Positions 23,405 through 35,065 are shown, counted from the stretch's first letter. The stretch: 64,000 nucleotides of DNA from Haematococcus lacustris (GCA_030144725.1 JASKMD010000022.1:1124996-1188995); one strand, 5' to 3'. Notes: generated by a model not told the origin, from the letters alone. Numbers and translations: made by a program.

Positions 23405-26400
23405 ATGACGGCTCTACGGCTTAACTGGCGCGCTCCGCGCATAAGACAGGGTCGGGGCAAATGTGCAGCCCTGCGACCGCAAGTCCTGGACGGTGCAGCT
23501 GCCCAAGCTTGCTTGGCGGACATCGATTGCATTCTGTTCGACTGCGATGGTGCGCATGACTTGTTTGCTCACCTGATTTGCTCACCTGGCAATACTTGCT
23601 TACTTGCAACCAGTTCCAAGCCAGCAGTCCAGTAGCCCCCTCCCTCTCCCAGCAGCCCATCCTGTCCAGCCAACACCGCTCCTCACTCACCGTCAGCGCA
23701 AGCAATGCCATGCAGTTACAGGCACCTCACCGCCGTTCATCTGTCAACATGCGCAGGTGTTCTGTGGAAAGGATCCCAACAGGTGCATAATGCAGCTCCG
23801 GCGCTCCAGGTGCTACGCAAGCAGGGGAAGCAGCTACTGTTCTGTACCAACAACGCCAGCAAGAGCCGAGCAGGGTGGGTAACACACTGGCCTCAGCACT
23901 GTCTGCATGCACCTCACACATCACACTCCATAGGTCCTAGGCTGGCTAGCTGGCTGTTTACTCACCGCTAGCTTGTCCTTGGCCGCTTGAGCTGAGCTGG
24001 GCTGTTGGTAACCTGTTAATGGAGCCGCAGGTATGTTGCAAAGTTTTCATCCCTGGGGCTGGATGTGCAAGCACATGAGGTGCGTAGGGCAGGCTGCAGC
24101 ATGCTTTCTCATACCCAGCCCCTCCCAATGCAACAGTTGCAGAAGTGTAGCCAATGTGGTCATGGCATGGCATGGCATGGCATAGCGGCATGGCATGGCA
24201 TGCCAGTGTGGGCAGAGCCTGCCCTACTGGCCCTAGGTGCCTGGCACCACAGCACTGGGTGGTGACCAGAGCCACAAACACCGCCAGCGTGCATAAGGGA
24301 GGAGCTAAAAGCCTGGAGGGGGCGAGGACTGCACCCACCATCCCCCCCTAGGAGCAAAGAACCCCCCGCAACACCCATCCCTGACCCCTCCCCTAATCCT
24401 GCCCTGCCTGCCTGTCATCCCCCCACTGGTGCTCTGGCACATCGCAACCAGTGCTGCTGCAGATCGTGTCTGCCTCATACGCTGCTGCGGCCTACCTAGC
24501 CTCCCAACCGGGGTTCAAATCCCAGCCCTCCCCACAAGGAATGGATGACCCAGCTGCTGCCAACACCCAGAAGCGGGTGCTGCTGCTGGGCAACTCAGGC
24601 ATTGAGCAGGTGAGGCAGCGTTGCCATCGTGGACAGGGGTTGGGCAGAAAGCTCCGGACTGCATGGTTGGGAGTGCACAAACTGGACTGCATGCACCTCT
24701 GCCTGGGCTGCGCTGGGCTGGGCTGGGTGGATGCTGTTTCCAGGGCTGTTCCTACTGGTCCTGTGAGTGGCAGGAGTGAGCAGCAGGCCACCCAGGCACA
24801 AGCTGCCCCTGCCATTGGCCCTGCCCACACCCCGCCCCACCCTCACATTAACGTCTGTGCCGCTCCCACCCCTAACCCCCTTCCCAGACCCAACCCTGCC
24901 CCTGTTAAGAAGCGGTGCTGCAGACCTGTCATCGTGGTGGTATGCCTGCGGCTGCCAGCGATGGTAGTGCTGCTGCCAGCGATGGTAGTGCTGCTGCCAG
25001 CGATGGGAGTGCTGCTGCCAGCGATGGGAGTGCTGCTGCCAGCGATGGTAGTGCTGCTGCCAGCGATGGTAGTGCTGCTGCCAGCGATGGGAGTGCTGCT
25101 GCCAGCGATGGTAGTGCTGCTGCCAGCGATGGTAGTGCTGCTGCCAGCGATGGTAGTGCTGCTGCCAGTGCAGGAGCTGGACCAGGCCGGCATAGCCTGG
25201 GTGGGTGGGGAGGCCTGGGCTCCCCCCTCCTCTCTGTCCCTGACCCCTGACGCCATGAACGGGGTGGTGCTGGACGCCAGCATAGGCGCTGTGCTGGTGG
25301 GCTGGGACCCTGGGTTCAGCTACAGCAAGCTGGTGAGGGGCAGGGCTGGGTGACAGTGGTCTGGGTGGCAGAGGGAGGGGGAGAGGGGCAGAGGGAGGGG
25401 GAGGAGGGCAGAGGGCAGAGGGCAGAGGGGTACTGATCTTACCAGAACAGGGCGGCCCACTGTGTGGAAGTGGTGTCAGGGGCCAGGCAGAGGGTGTACA
25501 CCCCATCACGCCTCCACAGCCTCCACACGCCACAGGATGCACACCACCACGAGCAACTGCCACGCAGCTGAGGCTGCTCCTTGCCCTAACCCACCTGCCG
25601 GCCGCGCAGCTGAGGCAGTTCTGTTCAACCCCCTTCCAAACCCTGCTGTGTCCTCCTCCATGAGGCTGCTCTACCACGAGCAACAGCCGAGCAGCTGACT
25701 CCTGCCCTTATAAGGCTGCCCCTAACCCACCTGCCGTCCACCTGTCACCCTGGCTACTCTGACCTGCGTGTAGGTGTATGCCTGTGCTTGCCTAAACGAG
25801 CTACCTGGTTGCCTGTTTGTGGCGACCAACCCTGACCACGCTGACGTCATCGGGCCGCCCCACCACCCTCCAGTGGACTGCGCCCCCCTGCCCGGCAACC
25901 CCCCAATGCTACCCAGCCCCCCGCTGCCCCACTCACCCCCTCTACTTACAATGGCAAACTCCAGCCCTAGGCCTACCCATACCCACCTCCCTCAGCCTCC
26001 GCCGCCGCCCAGCCAGCCCCGTACCCCACAGCGGCCTGCACCGCACCTCGACCTGACCAGTGCAGCGGCACCAAGCCAGACAGCCACTGCAAGGCCGACT
26101 AACACAGAGCCACCTCACTCTCACTCTCACTCACATTCTCACTCTCAACCTCAAGCAGTGAGGGAGGTTGGCTGTTGGACACCTCCCTCGCTGCCTGAAG
26201 TACCAAAGGAGCCCAGCCCACCGCCCTGCCCACAGGGCTTAGCAGCCACCATGAGCTCCCTGCTCCCGCTGGATGCCAAGGTGGAGGAGGCTGGGGCCGG
26301 GGCTGAGGCCGGGCTGCCCAGGCGGGGCAGCCTCCAACGCATGATGCCGGGCACGGGGGCCATTGCTGCTGCGGTGGCCCTGGCCAGTGGCAGGCAACCG

Positions 26401-27926
26401 GTGAGTGTCAATCATCAGGATAGAGGTGGAGAGGAGCACTTCAGTGTATTGTACAATTTGTTACAAACCGGTGAGAGGCTCTCAGAAGGATGGAGCTGGA
26501 GAGGAGCACTTCAGTGTACCATCTGATCTTGAATCTGCATGTTGTGTATACAGTCTACAGGATTACGTGTATGCAAAATAAAGGATTGCAGGATAGAGAA
26601 AAGGGAAGGAGAGGATAGGACATAGGATATAAAAAGGCCTGTATATAATCAAGTATTGTCCACGCCATGATGCTGCACGTCTGGTAGATAGACAGGGAGT
26701 AGCTCTGTGGCTGCAAGTGGCGAGTGGTGGTGGGCAGGCAGAGGTGGGCTGCGCAGGTGCTGGTGTTGTTGCTGTGCAGGTGGTGGTTGGCAAGGGGGGC
26801 CCGTGGCTGCTGCCGCACCTACTGCAGCGCTATGGCCTGGTGCCTGAGCGCACGGCCATTGTGGTAAGAGGGGCGTTATGCAACAGGCCCCTCGGTGTGA
26901 TGCTGGCAAGGTCAGGGCCAGGTCCTGGGCAGGGGTTGCGACTGCCGATACATAGCAGCCATACCAGGGGAGCGCAGGCAGGAGGGCAGGCAGGAGGGTG
27001 AGGTCAGGGCCAGGTCCTGGGCAGGAGTTAAGGCCACAGCCGCAAGCCGTGATGCCCAGCGGGCATACCAGGCTGCTGGCTCGGCTGTGCCAGCCAACGA
27101 CAACAAGCCACAAGGCTAGACCTCGCCCTGGGTCGTGGCCTGAACCTTAGCCCACTCCCCTGCTTTTTAGGCCCTGTACATGGACCTTCACACCAGATCA
27201 GGTGTGGGCCACAACCTGGGGCCTTGAAGTACAGGGTAGGGCGGGTAGGGTGTAGGGTCAAGGTTGGGGCCTGGGTTAGGATCAGGGTTCGCCAAACATG
27301 GACCTTGAGAGGGTAAGGCGTGTTTGGGTGACAGTGGGTTAGGGCGGGTTAGGGTTAGGATTAAGGCCTAACCCTAACCCATCAGTTTCGGGCCACAACC
27401 CTGGGCCTTGCTCCTGATGAATCTGATGTGCTTCAGGGTGACCGGCTGGACACTGACATAGCGCTGGGCAGAGAGGGCGGTTTGCTAACCATCCTCCCGC
27501 TCACAGGTCAGCCCCTGTGGCCAGGGCCTCTGGCCTATCCCTAGTTCAAAACGTGGCCATGAACTGCCTCCCTGCCCCTGCCCCTGCCCCTGCCCCTGCC
27601 CCTGCCCCTGCCCCTGCCCCTGCCCCTGCCCCTGCCCCTGCCCCTGCCCCTGCCCCTGCCCCTGCCCCTGCCCCTGCCCCTGCCCCTGCCCCTGCCCCTG
27701 CCCCTGCCCCTGCCCCTGCCCCTGCCCCTGCCCCTGCCCCTGCCGTCCCTGCCCCTCACCGCACCATAGCCAAGCATTGATGGTGCCCTTATACTTTTGC
27801 GTGGCTGGCTGCGCAGGCGTCACAGACCTCAATACAGCTGTAGAGGCACCGCCAGACCAGGGCCCGCACATCATTGTGAACAGCATCGCCGCACTGGCTG
27901 GCCTACCTTGCTCATCAGACACTTAG
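23405..27926 (+). CDS. PGP: Phosphoglycolate phosphatase-type HAD phosphatase
   Basis: Members of this HAD IIA family dephosphorylate 2-phosphoglycolate at the first step of photorespiration, or related small phosphates. Nine exons with matching phases: 23405-23549, 23757-23874, 24031-24079, 24463-24609, 25174-25332, 25774-26400, 26780-26863, 27437-27506, 27817-27926 (stop TAG), giving 502 residues. HAD motif I is ILFDCDGVLWKG (split by intron 1); motif II is CTNNASKSRAGYV. Cap-domain landmarks are GAVLVGWDPGFSYSKL and PGCLFVATNPDHADV; the motif III lysine is in VVVGKGGPWLL; motif IV is GDRLDTDIALGREGG; the end is GVTDLNTAVEAPPDQG. A short basic N-terminus before motif I may be a transit peptide. 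Usual length is about 300-330, and most of the excess is in exon 6, which contains a Pro-rich segment derived from a dispersed repeat. Which PGP paralogue this is cannot be told. Confidence 0.9.
24953..25170. repeat. 21-bp minisatellite abutting a splice acceptor
   Basis: About ten units of 21 bp (GTGCTGCTGCCAGCGATGGTA/G) fill the 3' part of intron 4 of the phosphatase gene. The last unit is truncated and merges into the acceptor TGCTGCCAGTGCAG at 25173. Confidence 0.93.
25855..26093 (+). repeat. Dispersed repeat Y inside a phosphatase coding exon
   Basis: Bases 25855-25932 match 63573-63650 with about one difference. Bases 25936-26093 match 46589-46745 with a few differences. Both blocks lie within exon 6, where they encode a Pro/Thr/Ser/His-rich stretch without a stop. 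The two matches join head to tail here, so this exon holds the most complete copy of the repeat in the window. Confidence 0.85.
27346..27380. repeat. Telomere-like inverted repeat (TTAGGG facing CCCTAA)
   Basis: Perfect 14-bp arms GGGTTAGGGTTAGG (27346-27359) and CCTAACCCTAACCC (27367-27380) around a 7-base spacer, in intron 7 of the phosphatase gene. Confidence 0.9.
27574..27744 (+). repeat. (CCCCTG)n array in the phosphatase last intron
   Basis: About 28 nearly perfect hexanucleotide units between exons 27437-27506 and 27817-27926. Confidence 0.97.
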
Positions 27927-27962
27927 TCGCGTGTATGACTAAGGCAACAGCAGCAGCTGCAG

Positions 27963-27995
<33 letters not shown>

Positions 27996-28143
27996 AGAGA
28001 AGCAGCAGAGAGAAGCAGCAGCAGTTGCCACTGCCGCCACGGCTGCCATTATCACGAGGTGGAATACAACAGTGATTCAGATGTGGTGTGCCTGGGTATT
28101 GTCAGAGGTGTGGGGTGTTTGGGGTTGTTCAGGCTAACACAGT

Positions 28144-28337
28144 CTGACCCTGACCCTGACCCTGACCCTGACCCTGACCCTGACCCTGACCCTGACCCTG
28201 ACCCTGACCCTGACCCTGACCCTGACCCTGACCCTGACCCTGACCCTGACCCTGACCCTGACCCTGACCCTGACCCTGACCCTGACCCTGACCCTGACCC
28301 TGACCCTGACCCTGACCCTGACCCTGACCCTGACCCT
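28144..28337 (+). repeat. (CCCTGA)n array
   Basis: About 32 perfect CCCTGA units about 220 bp downstream of the phosphatase stop codon, either in its 3' region or intergenic. Confidence 0.97.
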
Positions 28338-28781
28338 TGGCAAACGTCAGGGTTCCACACAGCCCCCCAGCTGCATAGCCCCAGCACTCTCAGTAACCCC
28401 AGCACCTCATCTACTTGTCATCATCGAGCCAGAAGCTCTGACAGGACGTGCCTCCTGTGGCCTGCAGCGAAGGCCCCATGTAGCCAATCCCCACAGAGTG
28501 CTGGACAACACCTCCTCACCCATCGCCCCATGACACCATGGTTCAAGTTCGGGGTTTGAAGTGAATTGAGGGCTTGGGTCAGGGTTTGGGTTTGAGTTAG
28601 GGTGAGGATCAGGATGCCATGCAGCTCCTTATCCCACTAGCTGCTCTGTTCATATCATGTGTGCAGTTTGCCCAATAATCCACATTGTGCGGTCGTGATC
28701 TGCCCCAGGGCAAGGGGTGAAGGAGTCGAGGGAACATGAAGCATACTGTGCAGCATGCCGTCAGTTGTGAGCCAAACTGCC

Positions 28782-28826
28782 TCATGCTACACCAAAATAA
28801 AGCAAGAGTTGGAATCGAACCTGGCC
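28782..28826 (-). repeat. Dispersed repeat with a tRNA B-box-like core (copy 1)
   Basis: An identical block of about 42 bases recurs at 43452-43494. On the minus strand it holds GGTTCGATTCC, a match to the internal B box of tRNA promoters. No cloverleaf can be drawn, so this looks like part of a tRNA-derived SINE rather than a tRNA gene. Confidence 0.55.
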
Positions 28827-29071
28827 GCGGTTTATTGTAGGCGCACGCTGCAGTCGTACCACTGTCGCGATAATAGCCTACACACGCAGCCTGCACAAAC
28901 ATCTGCAACCGAAGCGATGCTCCACATCCACGTATCGTCCACGTATCGTCGTCACGTGTCGTGCTTTGCACCCTTGTCGCTCACGATCCTTCCTTCCAGG
29001 TAATGCATGCGCCTGGCGGCGCTGAGACTCCTGCGCACGGTCGGAGGACGCCTCCTGGACAGGGTATGTCA

Positions 29072-29846
29072 AGGGTTTGTGCCATGCCCCGCAGCGCATC
29101 ATATGAGCGTGAGGGTGGCTACTGCGTGCTTGCGCGGACCTAACAAGACCCTTGCTGCTTTTGAACGCAGGCTTTGCTTTGCACCTAAGCCCCGGAAGCG
29201 TCGTCTCTTGATATTTGGGCCAGGCAATGACATGCGTTTCGCAAGGTACCCTGCTACGATAAAAGTAGGTACCCTGCTACAATAAAAGTAGGCCTCATTG
29301 AGCTCAACCCATGGGGAGTTGCAGGGCAGATAGGGGAGTAGAGCTCAAGGGTGAGATGGGGGATATGAGGGTCGAAGTCGGTGGCAAGATGGAGAGTATT
29401 AGGGGCGAGTTGGGGAGTTTGGGAAGCGAGCTGAAGGACGAGTTGGCAGAGGCTGTGGCAGACTTAAGAGTTGCTCAGGCAGAAATGAAGACAAGCTTTA
29501 CCCTAATAAAGAGGGACATAGGGGACATCATGAAGGTCAGAATGTCCCTTTTGTCCTTGTTTATTAGGGTAAAGTCTGCCATCATCTCTACCTTAGCAAC
29601 CCTCACCTCTGCCACAAACACATACAACTCGCCCTTCCGCTCGCTTCTAAAAATCCCCTTCTCGCCCTTCGTACTCCCCACCTTGCCCTTGACCTCCGCC
29701 CTTAACTCCCCCATCTCTCCCTTGAGCTCTGCCTTCTAACCTCCCATCTCGCCCATGCAGGGTGCGAAGGGAAATGAAGGTTTTTCTTAGGTCTGCGCAA
29801 GCACCCTCACGCTCATATGATGTTTCGGGCATAGCACAAACCCGCA
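29072..29846. repeat. Large imperfect foldback (about 775 bp)
   Basis: The outer ends GGGTTTGTGC (29072) and GCACAAACCC (near 29846) face each other. Inward of these, CATATGAGCGTGAGGGT on the left pairs with ACCCTCACGCTCATATG on the right. Near the centre (about 29500-29580) CTTTACCCTAATAAA pairs with TTTATTAGGGTAAAG. Both arms have an open frame reading inward with Glu/Lys/Gly-rich coil-like residues (for example ELKDELAEAVADL on the plus strand). This is consistent with two diverged copies of one sequence placed head to head. Confidence 0.75.
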
Positions 29847-32580
29847 TAGGGACCATTGCAATCAGGTCTCCCAGTCACACTCCCCCCTATGGGGGGAAGG
29901 CTGCTCCCCCCCACAGGGGGACCTTCCAACCGTTTAGCCGCATCTTGATCGCTCATCGGCACCACTTCTCTGCACGGACGCCTGCACCTTTCGCTACAAC
30001 TCTGCGAACAAGACGGCTGCGCAGCAGGGCAAGGAATGCCCACTGTAGTCCTGTTCAGTAGCGTCAGCACCGGAAGCTCCTATTAACACCTGGCAAGGCG
30101 CAGTGGGCAAAGCAGTTGCTGGGCTAACGCTACGTCCATAGCAGCTGCTGCGGATGCTGAGGATGGATTGCGGTCTCAGTGGCCAACGCAGCGCGCGCAA
30201 TAAGAACGGTCGCTCCAACCCAGGTATGAGCTGCGTTGTTCCCCCAGTTGCTTGTATACCCGCACATGTTGTTGCTTGCTGCTGTTGTTGCACCTCACCT
30301 GCTCGAGTGCTCATTGCACAGCTATGCGCTGCATTGCTTCTCTCCTATGTGTGGCATCGTGCTGGTTGTGGTGCTCGTCCACAGGTATGGCCACACAGAA
30401 GCGTACCACCCGTGAGCAGACATCGCCTTACAAGGGGCAAGGGCATGTTGGCATCACAGCAGGAGCATGCGGTAAGCACAGCTGGGCCACAAGGGGCAGG
30501 GACAGGTTTGAAGCGCAGCCGGGGCAGGTGCAGCAAGGGTAGCCAGGTAGCATTGACGGAGGACGCAAGCAGAGCAGCAGAGACAAGCGCATGCGCATCA
30601 TGGGTATGCGGGTAGTAGAGGGGCAGAGGCAGGCGAGCTGTGCAGCAAGGGCATGCAATATGCGTAGCAGGGTTGCATGCAGTTTGGGTAGGCAGGCGGT
30701 GGAGGGGCAGTGGCAGCCAGGTAGTACAACAATGTACACTCAGAGCTGCAGTGGCAAACGCAGTAGGCATAGACCATCAGAGGAAGGCATGCTTTGCCTA
30801 TCGACAGGGAAGGATATGTTCATGCTTTTGCCTAATGGTGCTTGTGCAGATGCCCGCCGAGTTCGCATGATGTGATGGCAGCAGCAGTAGGGGAGGCGGT
30901 GCTAGCAGCAGCAGCAGCAGCAGCAATTGTGGCAGCAGTGGCGGCAGCACAACAGGAGTAGGCCGTCATAACAAGGATGGTAAGCACAGAAAGGTTAGGC
31001 AGGTAGTGTGGGACACGGGCAAGCAGATAACATACTAGAGGTAGGCAACCAAGATAATGGCGGAAGTAGTGGCAGAGGCGACAGCGACATCCACAGGCGT
31101 CGACAGCGGCAGTGGCGGCAACAACGGCTTCAGCGGCGGCAGTGCCGGCAGCAGCAACGGAAGAAAACGATACAAGATTGAAAATACCAGTTGTTATTGA
31201 CCAAATGTTGTGCAGCCATCTTGTCAACTGTCAAGCAATCCCCTAGAAATGTCCAGGTACACATGTCTCGTGCGAGCCTGTGCTTGTGCCTACGTGTTCC
31301 TATCCGTGTGTCCCATCATGTGTGCCTATCTGTGTCTCTATGACAATGCATGCCACTTGCAGCAAATCAACAACAACAACTGGCAACCCAAGAGTGGTAG
31401 CGGCGGCATCTGCAGCATGTGCTGCGGCAGCAGTTGGAGGGGCAGCAGCGGCGATGGCACCAGGGATGGCAGCGGTGGTAGCGGTGGCAGCAGCTGCAAA
31501 GACATGCGATGCGGCAGGGGCAGCAAAGACAGCAGCGGGGGCCATAGCAATGGCAGCAGTGGAGGCAGGAAGGGCTGTTGCGGGGGCAGAAGAGACAGCA
31601 TGCCTGTGTAGCATGGTAGCCGCATAGGAGCAATCTGCAGCCATATTGTAGGGGCCTGGTTGCGTACGTATAGGTAGGACAGATGGTTTGAAGTTGTTGA
31701 TGTGATACTACAGCTTGCAATACGCTCTCGCTTTCATGCGCGCAATGGCCCATATGCAATGGACTAATAGTAGACACACGAACGAAGATCCTGGTGTAAA
31801 GTGCCCTCAGGGCGTCACTGATTACCCCCTCTGACAACGTCAGTTGAAGAGTAAGAGACTGACGTCGAGAGACAACGTCAGTTAGCTGCTTTGTACACCC
31901 TCACTGCATCCAGTTGCATGTAGAGTACAGCCGTTGGTTTGCATAAGTATTGCAGAGGAGGTAGGCCATGTGCAAGGCACGAGGCTTGCACATGGTGTGT
32001 GTAACCTGGGCTGGATGGCTGATGCCAAAGGCTGCCACCAACATATGCTAGTGGCTAGCCAACTTCGGCTGCATGGTGATCACCGTCCAGGTGACCACTA
32101 GGTAACCAGGTTGCCCCACCATGTCTGGTCAGCCAGTCTCAGACCGGTGGCGACATCTTGTCTAGCCTAGCCTGACTAAGGACTGGCTGACATGTCTTGC
32201 CAGACTGTCCTGGCTGGGAGTTATGCTTCTGGTGGTGCCTCCCCGCTTCCAGTCATGCTTCCAGACATGCCACCCGACATCGGTGCGACGATAGCCACGG
32301 ACTACTAGAGTGGGACAGCTGGAGTGGGCATTAGGCACATCAGCAGTAGCCTTTACAATAATGAGTGCCTTTGTTCTCTTACAACTCTTGTTTTTATATT
32401 GTGTAGCATCAGGGCTGTAGTCAGGCGTTCCCAACTACCTGAAACCCACCCCCCTGTGATAGGAAGCCCGTATCTCCGCAACCACTCAGTCAAAAATATA
32501 TGTAAACAGTGCTTTAAACAGAGGAGAGTCATAGCTACGATATGGCAGACGCAGCAAAAACTATCTCGCTCTCAGCGGTG
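29847..32580. other. Unassigned region with GGC/CAG-rich patches
   Basis: It contains trinucleotide-rich stretches (30890-30930, 31380-31600). A possible spliced plus-strand unit has a donor GTATGA after about 30223 and an acceptor CCACAG at about 30386; joined, it would read NKNGRSNPGMATQKRTT. No family is recognised and no terminal exon is evident. Confidence 0.3.
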
Positions 32581-33064
32581 CTCAGTGCCTGTCCAATGAG
32601 AAGCATTTGAATTCATGCGATTTCGCCACATGCGAGGCGCGCCGCACTAGCACGCTCCGCCAAGCTGTTGTGAGTGGCACCTGAAACACGCAGCAGCAGT
32701 CGGAACATGTTTTGCTTCTGGCATGTGGACGCGCCGACGGCAGTCGTGACAACTGGATACCATTATTAGCTTTTGGAGCTGCTGCTGGCGCTAGTGCATT
32801 ACCGGCTGCTCTACTACGCTTAAACAAGGTGCTAGGTGCAGTACGTGGTGTTGTCTCACCTTGCTTTGCTTCCCTCGACTTGTTAGGTGCAGTTGCCTCA
32901 CGCTTACGTGACGTGCTTGCCACTGCCAGCTGTTGCTGCTGCTGAGGGGGTGCACCAGCAGGCACAGCCAGCTCAGGGGTGGTGCCTGCATGTGTCAGTT
33001 GCTGCTGAGGGGGCGCAGCTGCGGCAAGCTTCCCACGGATGTGGGTGCACACGTGGCTCTGTAG

Positions 33065-33890
33065 CTACAGCTGTTGTGTACCACAGTGCTCCTGCAAATA
33101 GGTCGCAAGCTGCTGCTTCTGCTGCTCGCGCTGATCTGTTGGCACCAAGTGTTGCAGCTGGCTATGCAGACCTGCTAGAAGGGGGAATGTGTCCCAGGTT
33201 CCCAGACGAGCTAGCACATCCTGGGTGTGGCGGTAGAGCTCAAAAGCGTGCAGGCCGTCATCCTTGCTGGCCCACATGAGCTCGGGCACCAAGAAGCTCT
33301 CCCCAACCACTGCCACCACGCTGAGCCTGAGTAGCAGGCTGTTGTCCTGGAGCAGCTGGCTAAGGGTGACAGCCCATGGTGGAGACCGACCCTTCTGCCG
33401 CTCAAGCAGCTGTGACACAGCATCTCTTGCATGCGCCCAGACACGCAGCATGGACACCGTTGAGCTGATGTAGCTGGCCCTGCGGGTGTCACACGGCACT
33501 TGGGGCTTGGCGCCCCATGCTCCCATGCCGAGCGGCACCCAATACTGGGCCAGCAAGCTGGCAATGGATTCAATGGCTGGGCGGATGTCACCACCCAATG
33601 CAGCTAGCCCAGTCGGCAGGGTGTTGTGTATGCCGTGGCTATAGCAGGGCTGCGCCCGATTGCAGCCAGCCTGCCCCTTGCTCTGCAGGAGCTTGCTCAT
33701 ACGGGTGACAACACCACCATATTCACCCATGTTCACAGCTGCACTGTCTGCTGTGATGCTGGCGATGCAGGCACTGTCGAGGCCGTAGAGGAGCAGCTCC
33801 TGCATTATGACCTGGACATGAGCTTCTGCCGTGCCAATAGGCAAGGGGATGATAGCCAACACATCGGTGACTTGAGTGGTGAGTCGGCCT
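33065..33890 (-). pseudogene. hAT-like DNA transposase fragment (RNase H-fold region)
   Basis: The minus-strand frame ends at a stop at 33065. It contains ASITADSAAVNMGEYGGV followed after about 35 residues by CYSHGIHNTLP. An Asp in a D-S/N-x-A-x-N context followed by a C-x-x-H motif is the arrangement around the second catalytic Asp and the zinc-binding CxxH of hAT transposases. A helical stretch follows (DTRRASYISSTVSMLRVWAH). I do not find the C-terminal hAT dimerisation motif or terminal inverted repeats. Upstream the frame passes into a CAGCCC array and then an LTR, so the N-terminus is lost or lies in other exons. A Gln-rich frame at 32582-33052 may be related. Probably a remnant. Confidence 0.5.
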
Positions 33891-33892
33891 GC

Positions 33893-34168
33893 CCCAGCTG
33901 CAGCCCCAGCCCCAGCCCCAGCCCCAGCCCCAGCCCCAGCCCCAGCCCCAGCCCCAGCCCCAGCCCCAGCCCCAGCCCCAGCCCCAGCCCCAGCCCCAGC
34001 CCCAGCCCCAGCTCCAGCTCCAGCCCCAGCCCCAGCTGCTGCCCCAGCTGCTGCCCCAGCCCCAGCCCCAGCTGCTGCCCCAGCTGCTGCCCCAGCCCCA
34101 GCCCCAGCTGCTGCCCCAGCTGCTGCCCCAGACCCAGCCCCAGCTCCAGCCCCAGCCCCAGCTGCTGC
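33893..34168 (+). repeat. (CAGCCC)n array with CAGCTGCTGCCC variants
   Basis: The left half is a pure CAGCCC hexanucleotide run of about 20 units. The right half alternates with CAGCTGCTGCCC blocks. The minus-strand Ala-Gly frame through it is a repeat artefact. Confidence 0.95.
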
Positions 34169-34457
34169 CCCATGGCTTGCAGGGGGTGGGAGGGGGTGGG
34201 AGGTAGTGGGAGTGGGTGGGAGGAGGGCTGGGGAGATGGGAGAGATGGGAGAGATGGGAGAGGGAGCTGGAAAGATGGGAGAGCGGGAGAGATGGGAGAG
34301 GGAGTGGGTGGGAGGAGGGCTGGAGAGCTGGGATGGGCGGGGATGGGCGGGGAGTAGGGTTAGGTGGACTGGAAGGGGGGGGTGGGAGAGAGTGGGAGTG
34401 GGTGGGAGGAGGGGAGGGCTAGAGAGCTGGTATGGGTGGGGATGGGCGGGGAGTAGG

Positions 34458-34821
34458 TGCAACAGAGCTGTTTCGTAGCTAGGATGCATGGTAGGATTTC
34501 CTGTTGTTCATGTGCATGCGATGATGTGCCGGGCCGGCTTTCACCGGGCTGTCAGGTGTCAACGTGCGTGTGACAAGGTGTGGATTTTTTACTTCTTAAG
34601 CTGAGCTTCTGTTCTGGTCTAGAGTCCCGTGGGGGAGGAGTTGAGATGGAGGACTGTACACTATGTAAGACACTACCACTCTACGCTATTCGGAAGACGA
34701 CGAGTATGTGAACAGCAGCAGCCACGGCAGTAGCTGCGAGTCGCCTGCAGTTCTGGCAGCTTTGGCAGCATTTCAAACCAGGACGCAGCATGCATACTAG
34801 CGAAGCAAGACAACTGTTACA
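34458..34821 (+). repeat. LTR 1
   Basis: 364 bp, TG...CA ends, preceded by GTAGG. Its first bases disrupt the upstream end of the hAT-like minus-strand frame. Confidence 0.93.
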
Positions 34822-35065
34822 TTTGGTTTCCGTGGTCCGATCATCCCTGTGCAGACATACGAGACTGCTCGCATCATCGCGGAGGTCGCCCTTTATCGGC
34901 CATCCCGCAGCCCAACCCGCAGCTTTCAGCAGCGGAGATTTAGGACACCCTCTCTTGCGGAGTATCATCAGCACACCTGCTATCGCGGAGAACACCTTTC
35001 ACCTGCGACTTGTCACCTGCAGCCTGTCACCTGCAGAGTCTTAGCCTGCCCGCAAGTGCATCAAC

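Noticed and set aside
28790..28870. Possible tRNA gene on the minus strand
   Set aside because: A B box is present, but the T-arm does not pair and no acceptor stem or anticodon arm can be drawn.
29311..29739. 142-codon coiled-coil-like protein
   Set aside because: The frame crosses the centre of the foldback, so its second half is the reverse complement of the first; more likely a repeat artefact.
30154..30615. Spliced plus-strand gene joining NKNGRSNP to GMATQKRTT
   Set aside because: Splice signals are plausible, but no further exons or family resemblance are seen.
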